64,000 nucleotides of DNA from Anaerolineales bacterium (GTDB lineage Bacteria > Chloroflexota > Anaerolineae > Anaerolineales > UBA11579). The notes under the pieces were generated by a model. That model did not search any database. It was not told the origin of the DNA and saw only the letters and a list, made by a program, of their open reading frames with translations. The position numbers were made by a program, and so were the translations under genes. The DNA lies in contig JAHBVB010000001.1 of NCBI GenBank assembly GCA_019637805.1, positions 757,875-821,874 of the forward strand. Direction: 5' to 3'. Below are positions 41,674 through 49,641 of the stretch, one piece after another. The stretch's first letter is position 1. The number at the start of each line of letters is the position of its first letter.

Positions 41674-43024
41674 CTGGTTCCTCCAGTTTACGGATGGCGC
41701 GGGCGGGGATGCCGACCACTACGGTGCGGGCGGGCACGTCTTTGGTGACAACCGCACCCGCGCCGGTGCGGGCACCCTGGCCGATGCGCAGCGGGGCCAC
41801 CAGCATGGTGTCGCTGCCAATGAATACGTCGTCTTCGATGATGGTCTTGTTTTTGTTCTCGCCGTCGTAATTGGCAGTGATGGTGCCGGCCCCGATATTG
41901 ACGTTGGCCCCAATAGTGGCGTCTCCGATGTAGGAGAAATGGCCCATCTTGGACCCGGGACCCAAGGTGGAGTTCTTGACTTCACCAAAGTTGCCCATAT
42001 GGACGTGGTCGCCCAGGTGGGTGTCCTTACGCAGGTGGGCAAAGGGGCCAATATCTACGTGGTTTTCCATCACCGCCATTTCCACCACGGCGGCTTCCAC
42101 CCGGCAGGCGTTGCCAATGCGACTGTGGCGCACTACCGTGTTGGGGCCTATATGGCAATCTTCCCCGATGTGAGTGTCGCCCTGCAGGATGGTGTTGGGC
42201 CAAATCACCGTGTCCTGGCCGATGGTGACGCCGGGTTCGATGTAGGTGGATGCCGGGTCGACCAAGGTCACGCCGGCCAGCATCCAATGGCGATTGATGC
42301 GCTGGCGCAGGGCGGCTTCGGCCTCCGCCAGATGCTCGCGGGTGTTGACGCCGATAGCTTCTTGCGGATCTTGCAGCACCACGGCCTCGACGCGTTCGCC
42401 GGCAGCGGTGGCAATTTCGAGCAGGTCGGTGAGGTAATACTCGCCCTTATTGGCCGAGGGGTGCAGCTTGTCCAGCGCCGGCCACAGCCAATCGGCGCGG
42501 AAGCAGTAAGCGCCCACGTTGAGTTCGTCGATGGCCAGCTCTTCCGGCGTGGCTTCGGCTTCTTCAATAATGGCCAACACGCCGCCCTCCGCGCCGCGTT
42601 TGACGCGGCCGAAGCCACGCGCATTCGGTTGACGCAGGGTGAGCATGCTGAATGGGCCGGGGTTGGCCTGCTGGGTTTCCAGCAGTAGCTTGAGCGTGGC
42701 TGCGGTGAGGAGCGGCAGGTCAGCATTGCTGACCAGTACCAGGTCTGCCCCGCCTTGCAGGGCAGCGCGGGCCTGCAGCACCGCGTGGCCGGTGCCCAGT
42801 TGCTCGATTTGCTCAACAAAATCAGCGCGCTCGCCTACGGTCTGGCGCATGGCTTCTGCCCCGTGGCCGACCACCAGCAGCGGCCGGGCCGCAGTGGCAT
42901 CCACGGCAGCCCGTAGGGCGTGCAGCACCATGGGCGTGCCGCCCAGCGGATGCAGCAGTTTAGGCAGCTTGGAACGCATGCGCGTGCCTTTGCCCGCGGC
43001 GAGTAAGACGACACGCGCGCTCAT
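41669..43024 (-). CDS. glmU: Bifunctional GlcNAc-1-P uridylyltransferase/glucosamine-1-P acetyltransferase
   Basis: A 451-residue GlmU. The N-terminal domain has VVLLAAGKGTRMRSKLPKLLHPL (residues 4-26), LGTGHAVLQA and NVGAYCF; the usual GD of the metal site reads NADLPLL. The C-terminal left-handed beta-helix has the acetyltransferase motifs RKDTHLGDHVHMGNF, NIGAGTITANYDGENK and a late IGSD loop. It makes UDP-GlcNAc for peptidoglycan and surface glycans. GTG 43030 is an alternative start. The downstream CNNM gene is coupled to its stop. Confidence 0.95.
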   Translation of the reverse strand: MSARVVLLAAGKGTRMRSKLPKLLHPLGGTPMVLHALRAAVDATAARPLLVVGHGAEAMRQTVGERADFVEQIEQLGTGHAVLQARAALQGGADLVLVSNADLPLLTAATLKLLLETQQANPGPFSMLTLRQPNARGFGRVKRGAEGGVLAIIEEAEATPEELAIDELNVGAYCFRADWLWPALDKLHPSANKGEYYLTDLLEIATAAGERVEAVVLQDPQEAIGVNTREHLAEAEAALRQRINRHWMLAGVTLVDPASTYIEPGVTIGQDTVIWPNTILQGDTHIGEDCHIGPNTVVRHSRIGNACRVEAAVVEMAVMENHVDIGPFAHLRKDTHLGDHVHMGNFGEVKNSTLGPGSKMGHFSYIGDATIGANVNIGAGTITANYDGENKNKTIIEDDVFIGSDTMLVAPLRIGQGARTGAGAVVTKDVPARTVVVGIPARAIRKLEEPD

Positions 43025-43125
43025 AAACACCGGCCTTTAGTGGTCAGATCTGAGTTAAAGAGGAAAAACGAACTAGGTAAAGGAGGTTCTTCAGGGAGTT
43101 CGGTAGACATATGTGTTTGTATCAG

Positions 43126-43196
43126 TCGGGGCGCCTGGACTCGAACCAGGATCCACGGATTCAAAGTCCGGTGTGCTGCCATTGCACCACGCCCCA
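43126..43196 (-). tRNA. tRNA-Gln, anticodon TTG
   Basis: A 71-base cloverleaf on the minus strand. Acceptor TGGGGCG pairs with CGCCCCG (first pair T-G wobble, in keeping with the weak first pair of tRNA-Gln), T-loop TTCGAGT, anticodon loop CTTTGAA with TTG, discriminator A at 43126. No encoded CCA. Confidence 0.93.
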
Positions 43197-43272
43197 GGGT
43201 GCCTTGCAATGCTTAAAAAGGCAGACAAAATTGTAACATGCGCAGGAGTGACTGCCAAATCAGCGCGATAGG

Positions 43273-44286
43273 CTAGTTACCGGGCGTAAGCCCAAGCAGT
43301 GAAGCCTGCTCGTAGGTCAGTGTGCCGGCGGCTGGCAGCAGCTGCAAGTCCTGTTCCTGCTCTTTCCAGAACTTATCGGTCTCACTGCGGTTGATGGGCT
43401 TGGTCTCGGCTAGCTCCAGAGCGGCTTCCAGCTGTGGGTCTGTGGTGACGCTGGCGGGTGTCTGGGCTGGCTGGTTGCGTTCAGCCTGCCAATGCTCCAG
43501 CTCTGGCAGGGCGCGCCGGAGGCATTGGCTGATCGCCTCTGTGTGAGCGGCCAGGCGGGCGGCATTCAGTGGTTGGGTGGCCAGCAGCAGAGCGTAGCCC
43601 GGCTGCATGCTGCTCAGCAGCAGGTGCTGGTCGGCGCTGCGGAAGGCTTGCAGAGATTCTGGCGCCAGGTGTGCGGCGGCGTGGTGGGCGGCCAGCAAAT
43701 GCGGGCTGAGGGTGGCGCGCAGCTGGGCAGGCAGGTCACCAGTGTGGGCCAGCAACTGACCGTGGCGGTTGTACAGGCCCGCGCCGCCAGCTTGCAGGTT
43801 GAAAAGCAATTCGTCCAGCCATTGAGCGATCTGGCTGGGTTGGCCGGCCGGTTCTGCGGGCAGGCTCGCCTGGATTTCCGGCGGCAGGAAGCTGCGCACC
43901 AAGCCAAAGATGCGCTCAACCGCGTCGAGCAGGTCGGCCAGTTCCACTGGTTTATAGAAGAAAGCGTGTACGCCCGCTTTGGCCGCCAGGCTGCGGATCT
44001 TAGGGTCATGCGTGGCGCTGAGCAGGATGGTCTGCAACTCTGGGTTTTGCTGGCGGCCACGCTGCATTAGCTCCAGGCCGGAGAGGCCGGGTGAAGCCAC
44101 ATCGGCGATCAGCAGGTCAAAGCGTTCGGCCAACATGGCCTGGGCGGCCTGCTGCGCCCCGGACACGAGCTGGACGCGGATGGAGACATCCAGCCGCTCC
44201 AGGCCGCTGCGCAGCATGGCGCCAATCTCTGGCTGTTCTTCCAACAGCAGGATGGATTTCGCTTGCCGAACGCTCATTCTGGGCAT
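43273..44286 (-). CDS. Response regulator with a C-terminal roadblock-like domain
   Basis: A 337-residue protein. Residues 10-128 form a receiver domain with acidic pair Glu16-Glu17 (usually Asp), phosphoacceptor Asp62 in LLIADVASPG, Ser90/Thr92 and Lys112 (FYKPV). Residues about 150-260 have AQWLDELLFNLQAGGAGLYNRHGQLLAHTG and YALLLAT, a pattern like the Roadblock/LC7 fold. There is no DNA-binding output domain. No histidine kinase gene is adjacent. It may tune a GTPase or polarity system, which is inference. Confidence 0.75.
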   Translation of the reverse strand: MPRMSVRQAKSILLLEEQPEIGAMLRSGLERLDVSIRVQLVSGAQQAAQAMLAERFDLLIADVASPGLSGLELMQRGRQQNPELQTILLSATHDPKIRSLAAKAGVHAFFYKPVELADLLDAVERIFGLVRSFLPPEIQASLPAEPAGQPSQIAQWLDELLFNLQAGGAGLYNRHGQLLAHTGDLPAQLRATLSPHLLAAHHAAAHLAPESLQAFRSADQHLLLSSMQPGYALLLATQPLNAARLAAHTEAISQCLRRALPELEHWQAERNQPAQTPASVTTDPQLEAALELAETKPINRSETDKFWKEQEQDLQLLPAAGTLTYEQASLLGLTPGN

Positions 44287-44336
44287 TCTAGCATTGCAGT
44301 TTTATTTGGGCTGGCTGGAGGGCTGGCGGATTTGGG

Positions 44337-45110
44337 CTAATTGCGATCCAGGACGACCCAGGGAGAGCCGTGTTTAGGATTGGCCCGCACCTGAAGTGGT
44401 ACCTGGTAAGCGCTCTGCAGCGTTTCCTGGGTGAGTACGCTGGCTGGTGCGCCCTGAGCCCGGATGCGGCCGTTGACCAGCAGCACCAGGCGGTCCGTAT
44501 ATACCGAAGCCAGATTAAGGTCGTGCATGGCGATCAGCACGGCCAATTGGCGTTCTGCCACCATGCGGCGCAGCAGTTCCAGCAAGCCTACCTGATGGTG
44601 CAGATCCAGGTGGGCTGTGGGCTCGTCCAGCAACAGGATGGGGCAGTCTTGCGCCAAGGCCCGCGCCAGCAGCACGCGCTGTTTTTCCCCGCCGGAGAGC
44701 TCGCCAGTCAGCCGGTCTGCCAACGCCTCAATCTCGGCGGCCTGCAGGGCTTCCTGAACCTTGGCCTCGTCGCTGAGGCTCAGCCGCCCCAGCCAGTTGA
44801 GGTGGGGTGTGCGGCCCAAGGCAACGCACTGCAGCACACTGAAGGCGGGCGGCAGGTCTGAGGCTTGCGGCACCACTGCGATTTGCCGGGCGCGCTGCGC
44901 CTCTGGCAGATCGGCTAAATCAGTTTCGTTGATCAGCACCTGGCCGCCGCTGGGGCGGATCACGGCGCTGAGGGCGCGGATCAGGCTGGTTTTGCCGGCG
45001 CCATTAGGGCCGATGAGCCCCAGAATTTCGCCGGGTTTCAGGCTGAGATTGATGTCTTGGAGCACGGACTTGTCGCCATAGGCGACGGAAAGTTGACGGC
45101 TGGTCAGCAT
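44337..45110 (-). CDS. btuD: Vitamin B12 ABC transporter ATP-binding protein
   Basis: A 257-residue ABC ATPase: Walker A GPNGAGKT near residue 37, Q-loop in VVPQASDLP, signature LSGGEKQRV, Walker B LLLDEPTAHLD and H-loop AMHDLN. The family is that of siderophore/heme/cobalamin importers. The cobalamin riboswitch ahead of the operon makes B12 the likely substrate. I use ATG 45110, two bases after the permease stop. Confidence 0.87.
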   Translation of the reverse strand: MLTSRQLSVAYGDKSVLQDINLSLKPGEILGLIGPNGAGKTSLIRALSAVIRPSGGQVLINETDLADLPEAQRARQIAVVPQASDLPPAFSVLQCVALGRTPHLNWLGRLSLSDEAKVQEALQAAEIEALADRLTGELSGGEKQRVLLARALAQDCPILLLDEPTAHLDLHHQVGLLELLRRMVAERQLAVLIAMHDLNLASVYTDRLVLLVNGRIRAQGAPASVLTQETLQSAYQVPLQVRANPKHGSPWVVLDRN

Positions 45111-45112
45111 GG

Positions 45113-46123
45113 CTACCAATACAGTTGCGCCTTGGTGCGCCGCAGCAACCAGAGGAAGAAAGGTACGCCCGCCAGGGCGGTCAGGATGCCGATGGGCAGC
45201 ACCTCAGGTGCAAGCACCCAACGCGCCAGCAGGTCGGCCAGCAGCAGGGCGCTGGCCCCGCCAATCACGGACAGCGGCAGCAGCAGGCGGTAGTCGCCGC
45301 CCCAAACCAGGCGCATGGCGTGCGGCACGATCAGACCGACGAAGCCGATCATGCCGGAGAAGGCCACCGCCGCCGCCGCGGCCAGCGAAGCCGCCACGAT
45401 CAGCAGGAGTTTGACGCGCTCCACGCGCAGGCCCAGCTGCTGGGCTTGCTCCTCACCCATTTGCAGGACGTTAAGCTGATGGCCGGACAAGAGCAAGATG
45501 ATCAGGCCCACAGCAATGTAGGGCAGAGCGGCCCAGACGGGGTGCCAGCCGCTGAGAGACGCACCACCCAGCAGCCAAGCCAGGGCGCGGCGCAGCTCGT
45601 TGTTGGAATACAGCATAAAGAATGAACTGAGCGCGGTGGCAAAGGAGCTGACCGCCACACCGGCCAGCAACAGTGTCGTGACCGGCACGGCCTTGCCCAC
45701 CCGGGCAATTGCCATGACCAGCAGTACGGCCAACAGAGCGCCGGCAAAGGCCGCGGCGGGTACCGCGTAAAAGCCCAGCAGGTCACTGGGCCAAGCCTGC
45801 GCCATGACAAAAACGGCGCCCAGCCCGGCGCCGGAGGCCACGCCGATCAGGTAAGGATCGGCCAGCGGGTTGCGGAAAAGGCCCTGGTAGGCCGCGCCGC
45901 TGCTGGCCAGCGCCGCGCCGGTCAGGGCGATCAGAAAGGTGTGCGGCAGGCGGATGCTGTACAGGATGGTGGCGGTGGTGCTGGATATTGGGTTGCCCAG
46001 CAGGGTTTGCAGCACTTCCTGCGGAGGAATGAATACCGAACCGACGGCAACGCTAAAGATTAACGCTAAAGCCAACACCAGGCTGTTGGCGAGAATGGGG
46101 TGTTTGCGTAACCACGTCTTCAT
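45113..46123 (-). CDS. btuC: Vitamin B12 ABC transporter permease (FecCD family)
   Basis: A 336-residue permease with about ten transmembrane helices. FecCD landmarks are GAALASSGAAYQGLFRNPLADPYLIG (from about residue 70), LLGGASLSGW, LGLRVERVK and GMIGFVGLIVPHAMRL. It forms the channel of a BtuCD-type importer. It follows btuF after a 14-bp hairpin and directly precedes btuD. Confidence 0.88.
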   Translation of the reverse strand: MKTWLRKHPILANSLVLALALIFSVAVGSVFIPPQEVLQTLLGNPISSTTATILYSIRLPHTFLIALTGAALASSGAAYQGLFRNPLADPYLIGVASGAGLGAVFVMAQAWPSDLLGFYAVPAAAFAGALLAVLLVMAIARVGKAVPVTTLLLAGVAVSSFATALSSFFMLYSNNELRRALAWLLGGASLSGWHPVWAALPYIAVGLIILLLSGHQLNVLQMGEEQAQQLGLRVERVKLLLIVAASLAAAAAVAFSGMIGFVGLIVPHAMRLVWGGDYRLLLPLSVIGGASALLLADLLARWVLAPEVLPIGILTALAGVPFFLWLLRRTKAQLYW

Positions 46124-46131
46124 CAGAAAGA

Positions 46132-46160
46132 GGCGCTGCCTGCCTTAGGCAGGCAGCGCC
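46132..46160 (-). other. Intercistronic hairpin between btuF and btuC
   Basis: A 13-bp GC-rich stem (46132-46144 with 46148-46160) with loop TTA. On the minus strand it lies after the btuF stop and 8 bases before the btuC ATG, followed by TCTTTCT. It may partly terminate or protect the btuF message, raising binding-protein levels. Confidence 0.7.
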
Positions 46161-46175
46161 ATGTTTGTGTTGTGT

Positions 46176-47150
46176 TTAGTTGAACCGATCGGGGTGGAGC
46201 AGGCGGGCGAGTTGCTCCAACGCTTCCACCAGGCGGGGGCCAGGGCGGCTGATCAAATTATCGTCAAAAGGATGCACCTCGCCGTTTTGAACGGCCGCCA
46301 GGGTGCCCCAGCCGGCGCGGGCGGCTACTGATTCAGCTGTGACGCCAAAGTTGGAGTCGCCCAGAACGATCAGGTCTGGGTTGCGTACCAGCAATTCTTC
46401 GATGCTCACCTGGGGATACATTCCCAGGTCCGCCACGATATTCTCGCCGCCGGCGCGGGTGATGATCATGTCAATGAAGGTGCCCTCGCCCGCGCTCCAG
46501 GGAGCCGCAGGGTCTGAGGCGTCCAATTCATAGAACACGGCAGGCGTTTCCGTCCTGCCAGCCAGAGCGTCGTCCACATCGGCAATGCGGTCCTGCAGGT
46601 CAGCCACCAGGTCGTTGGCCTCCTGGTCGCGGCCGGTCAGCTGGCCCACGGTGTAGATGTTTTGGTACAGGCCTTCAAAATCGCTGGGGTCGCCCAGCCA
46701 ATAGACTGTAATGCCCAGCGTCTCCAGGGCGGTGACCTGTTCGGGCGGGGTGGTGCCGGCGGCCAACACCAAGTCGGGTTCCAGACTGGTGATGAACTCC
46801 GTGTTCAAAGAGCCATAGGTGTCGCCGATATCGGCGACATTGGCGGCTTCGGCCGGGTAATCGGAATACATGTCACGGCCAACCAACTGGCTGCCCGCGC
46901 CGAGGGCGAAGAGCAGTTCCGTGTTGGAGGGCGCCAGCGAGACGATCTGCTGCGCGGGAGTCTCCAGCGTGATCTCGCGACCCATACCGTCGGTGACGGT
47001 TAAGGGGAAAGCGTTTTCAGCAACTTCTGGAGCGACAGGCGCCTCGGCTACATCCACTTCAGGCGCAGGCAGCTCAGCCACGGGCGCGCCACAGGCGGCC
47101 AGCAGCAGACTGAACAGCAACAGGGTGCTAAGCAAATTCTTAAGTTTCAT
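46176..47150 (-). CDS. btuF: Vitamin B12-binding lipoprotein
   Basis: A 324-residue exported lipoprotein (lipobox LLLAAC, Cys20) of the BtuF/FecB periplasmic-binding fold: PLTVTDGMGREITLETPAQQIVSLAPSNTELLFALGAG, DIGDTYGSLNTEFITSLEPDLVLA and GENIVADLGMYPQVSIEELL. I chose ATG 47150, which has AAGGAG upstream, over longer frames. It delivers cobalamin to BtuCD, inferred from the riboswitch. Confidence 0.87.
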   Translation of the reverse strand: MKLKNLLSTLLLFSLLLAACGAPVAELPAPEVDVAEAPVAPEVAENAFPLTVTDGMGREITLETPAQQIVSLAPSNTELLFALGAGSQLVGRDMYSDYPAEAANVADIGDTYGSLNTEFITSLEPDLVLAAGTTPPEQVTALETLGITVYWLGDPSDFEGLYQNIYTVGQLTGRDQEANDLVADLQDRIADVDDALAGRTETPAVFYELDASDPAAPWSAGEGTFIDMIITRAGGENIVADLGMYPQVSIEELLVRNPDLIVLGDSNFGVTAESVAARAGWGTLAAVQNGEVHPFDDNLISRPGPRLVEALEQLARLLHPDRFN

Positions 47151-47174
47151 TCTCAGTTCTCCTTGCGAGTTAAA

Positions 47175-47199
47175 CAAAAAACCCTGCACGTCGGCAGGG
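47175..47199 (-). terminator. Riboswitch expression-platform terminator
   Basis: On the minus strand CCCTGC and GCAGGG form a 6-bp stem (47182-47187 with 47194-47199) followed by a run of T (A on the plus strand 47176-47181). It lies between the cobalamin aptamer and btuF and would stop transcription when B12 is bound. Confidence 0.75.
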
Positions 47200-47263
47200 G
47201 ACACTGGCGGGAAGAGGCTTCCGGCTGGTGCACCTCCCTTCCACGAGGACGAGTGCGAAACAA

Positions 47264-47377
47264 GCTATGGGCCGGCGACCTGGCTTAATGCTCCAAGAGA
47301 GCAAATTACAGTTGCGGGACAGCGCCGGATTCACACCGGCTTCGCAGTTATGCCGCGAGATTGCGGCCACCCATAGC
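47264..47377 (-). promoter_or_regulatory. Cobalamin riboswitch aptamer
   Basis: On the minus strand a perfect 8-bp P1 stem, GCTATGGG (47377-47370) with CCCATAGC (47271-47264), closes the element. Inside are the conserved core GCCGGTGTGAATCCGGCGC, CCCGCAACTGTAA, and the B12 box AAGCCAGGTCGCCGGCC (47286-47270). It controls the btuFCD operon together with the terminator downstream. Confidence 0.93.
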
Positions 47378-47439
47378 AATGTTAAGGTGGCGTGATTGTA
47401 TAGGGTGGTAAGGCTAGCGTCAAGAGCCGGGCTTTGGAG

Positions 47440-47445
47440 TAGACT
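47440..47445 (+). promoter_or_regulatory. -10-like hexamer TAGACT before the epimerase gene
   Basis: TAGACT ends 6 bases before ATG 47452, the first gene of the glycan cluster, implying a leaderless transcript. No -35 consensus is seen. Confidence 0.35.
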
Positions 47446-47451
47446 TGCGCC

Positions 47452-48549
47452 ATGCCCAATATGCTGACATTGGTGGTGGGGGCCCGACCTAATTTTATGA
47501 AAGCGGCTCCGTTGATGGAGTCGATCGCCGCGCGCCAACGCTTTACGGCGCGGCTGGTGCACACCGGCCAGCACTTTGATGCCAACATGTCACAGATCTT
47601 TTTTGAGCAGCTGGGCCTGCCGCAGCCGGACGTATATCTCAATATTCAAGGCGGCAGTCCGGCGGAGCAGATCGGCCGCATGGTTTTGGAGCTTGAGAAA
47701 GAGTTCCAAAACCACCAGCCTGAGATGGTTGTCGTGTTTGGGGATGTCAATTCCACCCTTGCGGCGGCGGTGGTGGCCAACAAGCTCAACTTGCCGCTGG
47801 CGCACGTAGAGGCCGGCCTGCGCAGTTTTGACCGCAGCATGCCGGAGGAGCACAACCGCATCGTCACCGACATGCTGGCTGATGTACTTTTTACGCCTTC
47901 CCCGGACGGCGATGAGAACCTGCTGCGCGAGGGCGTGGCTGCCGAGCGTATCTTCCGCGTCGGCAACATCATGGTGGACAGCCTGAAACGCTTCCAGCCT
48001 GTCGCAGAGGCGCTGGCCGCCTGGGAGACCTTTGGTTTGCCGCGCGGCCGATATGGCTTGATCACTCTGCACCGCCCGGCCAATGTGGACGATGTGGAGA
48101 TCTTGCGCGGCTTGGTCGATGTGCTGGTGCAGATCCAAAAGGATGCCCCCCTAATCTTTCCGGTGCACCCGCGCACCCGTGAGAAGCTGCGCACGCAGCA
48201 GCTGTTGGCTCCCCTGGAGCAGGCTGGGGTGCTGGTGGCCGAGCCGATAGGTTATTTGGAGTTCCTCAGCCTGATGACGCAGGCGCGCTTTGTGCTGACC
48301 GATTCGGGCGGAATCCAGGAAGAAACCACCATGTTGGGCGTCCCCTGCCTGACGGCCCGCGAGAACACCGAACGGCCGATCACCATCAGCCAGGGCACCA
48401 ACCGGCTGGTGGGCAACCGGCCTGAAGGCATCTTGGAAGGTTACAGGCACTTGCAGGCCGCGCCAACGCAACCGATACACCCGGAGCTTTGGGACGGCCA
48501 AACTGCCTTACGCATCGAAGAGATCTTGGCGGCCAAACTGCTGAAATAA
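47452..48549 (+). CDS. wecB: UDP-N-acetylglucosamine 2-epimerase (non-hydrolysing)
   Basis: A 365-residue GT-B-fold epimerase: VVGARPNFMKAAPLM, HTGQHFDANMSQIFFEQL, VFGDVNSTLAAAVVANKL, HVEAGLRSFDRSMPEEHNRI and TDSGGIQEETTMLGVPCL, all typical of WecB/MnaA. It makes UDP-ManNAc from UDP-GlcNAc for surface polymers. It opens the cluster of + strand glycan genes, and glmU nearby makes its substrate. Confidence 0.95.
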   Translation: MPNMLTLVVGARPNFMKAAPLMESIAARQRFTARLVHTGQHFDANMSQIFFEQLGLPQPDVYLNIQGGSPAEQIGRMVLELEKEFQNHQPEMVVVFGDVNSTLAAAVVANKLNLPLAHVEAGLRSFDRSMPEEHNRIVTDMLADVLFTPSPDGDENLLREGVAAERIFRVGNIMVDSLKRFQPVAEALAAWETFGLPRGRYGLITLHRPANVDDVEILRGLVDVLVQIQKDAPLIFPVHPRTREKLRTQQLLAPLEQAGVLVAEPIGYLEFLSLMTQARFVLTDSGGIQEETTMLGVPCLTARENTERPITISQGTNRLVGNRPEGILEGYRHLQAAPTQPIHPELWDGQTALRIEEILAAKLLK

Positions 48550-48589
48550 ACCTAGCGCGACTACTCTTGACGTTCCTTAGTTCGCGTGT

Positions 48590-48605
48590 CAGAATTCAAA
48601 TTCTG
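48590..48605 (+). promoter_or_regulatory. Palindrome upstream of the EPS regulator, likely operator
   Basis: CAGAATT-CA-AATTCTG is a perfect 16-base palindrome ending 9 bases before the regulator's ATG. TTGACG at 48568-48573 just upstream may be a -35 box. A protein bound here would block the start region of the regulator gene and of the genes behind it. Confidence 0.55.
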
Positions 48606-48614
48606 AAAGCTCAA

Positions 48615-49067
48615 ATGAAACAGCACGAATACCGCCTCCTGGAGGCGATCTCTGAGGACGATACCGTCACCCAGGCTGGTCTGGCGACCCACTTGGGCAT
48701 CGCCGTCGGCAGTGTCAACTGGTACATTAAGCGACTAATCAGCCGCGGCTACCTCAAGGCGACCCGCATGGACCGCACTCGCCTGCGCTACAACTTGACG
48801 GCCGAAGGCATGAATGCCTTTAAGCGCAACGCCACTCAATACGTACGCGATTCGCTCAAGGTGTACTACGGACTGCGCCTGCAGGCCAAGCAGTTGATTA
48901 CAGAGATGAAAGGCCGCGGCATCGCCCAGGTTGCTTTGACGGGCGATGAACCCGAGCTGGATATCTTCCGTCTGTCTTGCCTCGAAGTGGGTATTGACCC
49001 GCAAAGCGATACCGATTGGGTCGTGCGCTACGCAGACGGCGAATATTCTCTGGAGCGCAAAGCGTGA
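48615..49067 (+). CDS. MarR-like EPS-associated winged-helix regulator
   Basis: A 150-residue protein. Residues 1-65 form a winged helix-turn-helix (EYRLLEAISEDDTVTQAGLATHLGIAVGSVNWYIKRLISRGYLK) like the MarR-family EPS-associated regulators. Residues 85-150 (KGRGIAQVALTGDEPELDIFRLSCLEVGI) look like a small Rossmann-type segment, possibly a ligand sensor. It sits at the head of the glycan genes, with a perfect palindrome immediately upstream, and is coupled to the next gene by TGATG. Confidence 0.8.
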   Translation: MKQHEYRLLEAISEDDTVTQAGLATHLGIAVGSVNWYIKRLISRGYLKATRMDRTRLRYNLTAEGMNAFKRNATQYVRDSLKVYYGLRLQAKQLITEMKGRGIAQVALTGDEPELDIFRLSCLEVGIDPQSDTDWVVRYADGEYSLERKA

Positions 49068-49636
49068 TGAAAAAGCCCGTAGTGTATGCGGTCATTCCGG
49101 CGCGCGGTGGCTCCAAACGGCTGCCGCGCAAGAATGTGCAAATGCTGTGGGGCAAGCCGCTGATCTATTGGGCCGTGCGCGCCTGCCAGCAGTCCAGCTA
49201 TATCAGCGAGTGCTACGTCTCCACCGAAGACGACGAGATCGCCAGCCTGGCGGAGCAATTCGGCGCCAAGCTGATTCGCCGGCCTGCACAGCTGGCAGGT
49301 GACGCGGCCTTTAAGCAAGACGTCATCGTGCACGCTGCCGAGAGCTTTGCCCACAAACCCGATCTGGTCGTGTCAGTGCAGGCCAATTCGCCTGAAGTGC
49401 GTGCAGCTGACCTGGACGCGGCGATTGCCAAACTGATCGAGAATGATCGCAGCGAGATCTTTTCTGTGGATGAGAGCCTGCTGCAAAATGCCGCGTTTCG
49501 TGTGATGAAATACGATTATGTCTTCCAGAAATCGTTGAGCACCTACTGTGGCGTGTTTGTCACACGCTATGTGGATGTGCACACCATGGAGGACATCCAA
49601 TTTCTGGAACAAAACTCCCAACCCAGTGATAGGTAA
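49067..49636 (+). CDS. Acylneuraminate cytidylyltransferase-like protein
   Basis: A 189-residue CMP-sugar synthetase: YAVIPARGGSKRLPRKNVQMLWGKPLIYWAV (from residue 5) is the CTP-binding signature, with STEDDEIASLAEQFGA and VSVQANSPEVRAADLDAAI following. It is shorter than typical NeuA (about 220-230 residues). It activates a nonulosonic acid or Kdo-like sugar with CTP. Its neighbour is a NeuB-like synthase, which fits a CMP-sugar pathway. Confidence 0.85.
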   Translation: MKKPVVYAVIPARGGSKRLPRKNVQMLWGKPLIYWAVRACQQSSYISECYVSTEDDEIASLAEQFGAKLIRRPAQLAGDAAFKQDVIVHAAESFAHKPDLVVSVQANSPEVRAADLDAAIAKLIENDRSEIFSVDESLLQNAAFRVMKYDYVFQKSLSTYCGVFVTRYVDVHTMEDIQFLEQNSQPSDR

Positions 49637-49641
49637 CAGCT

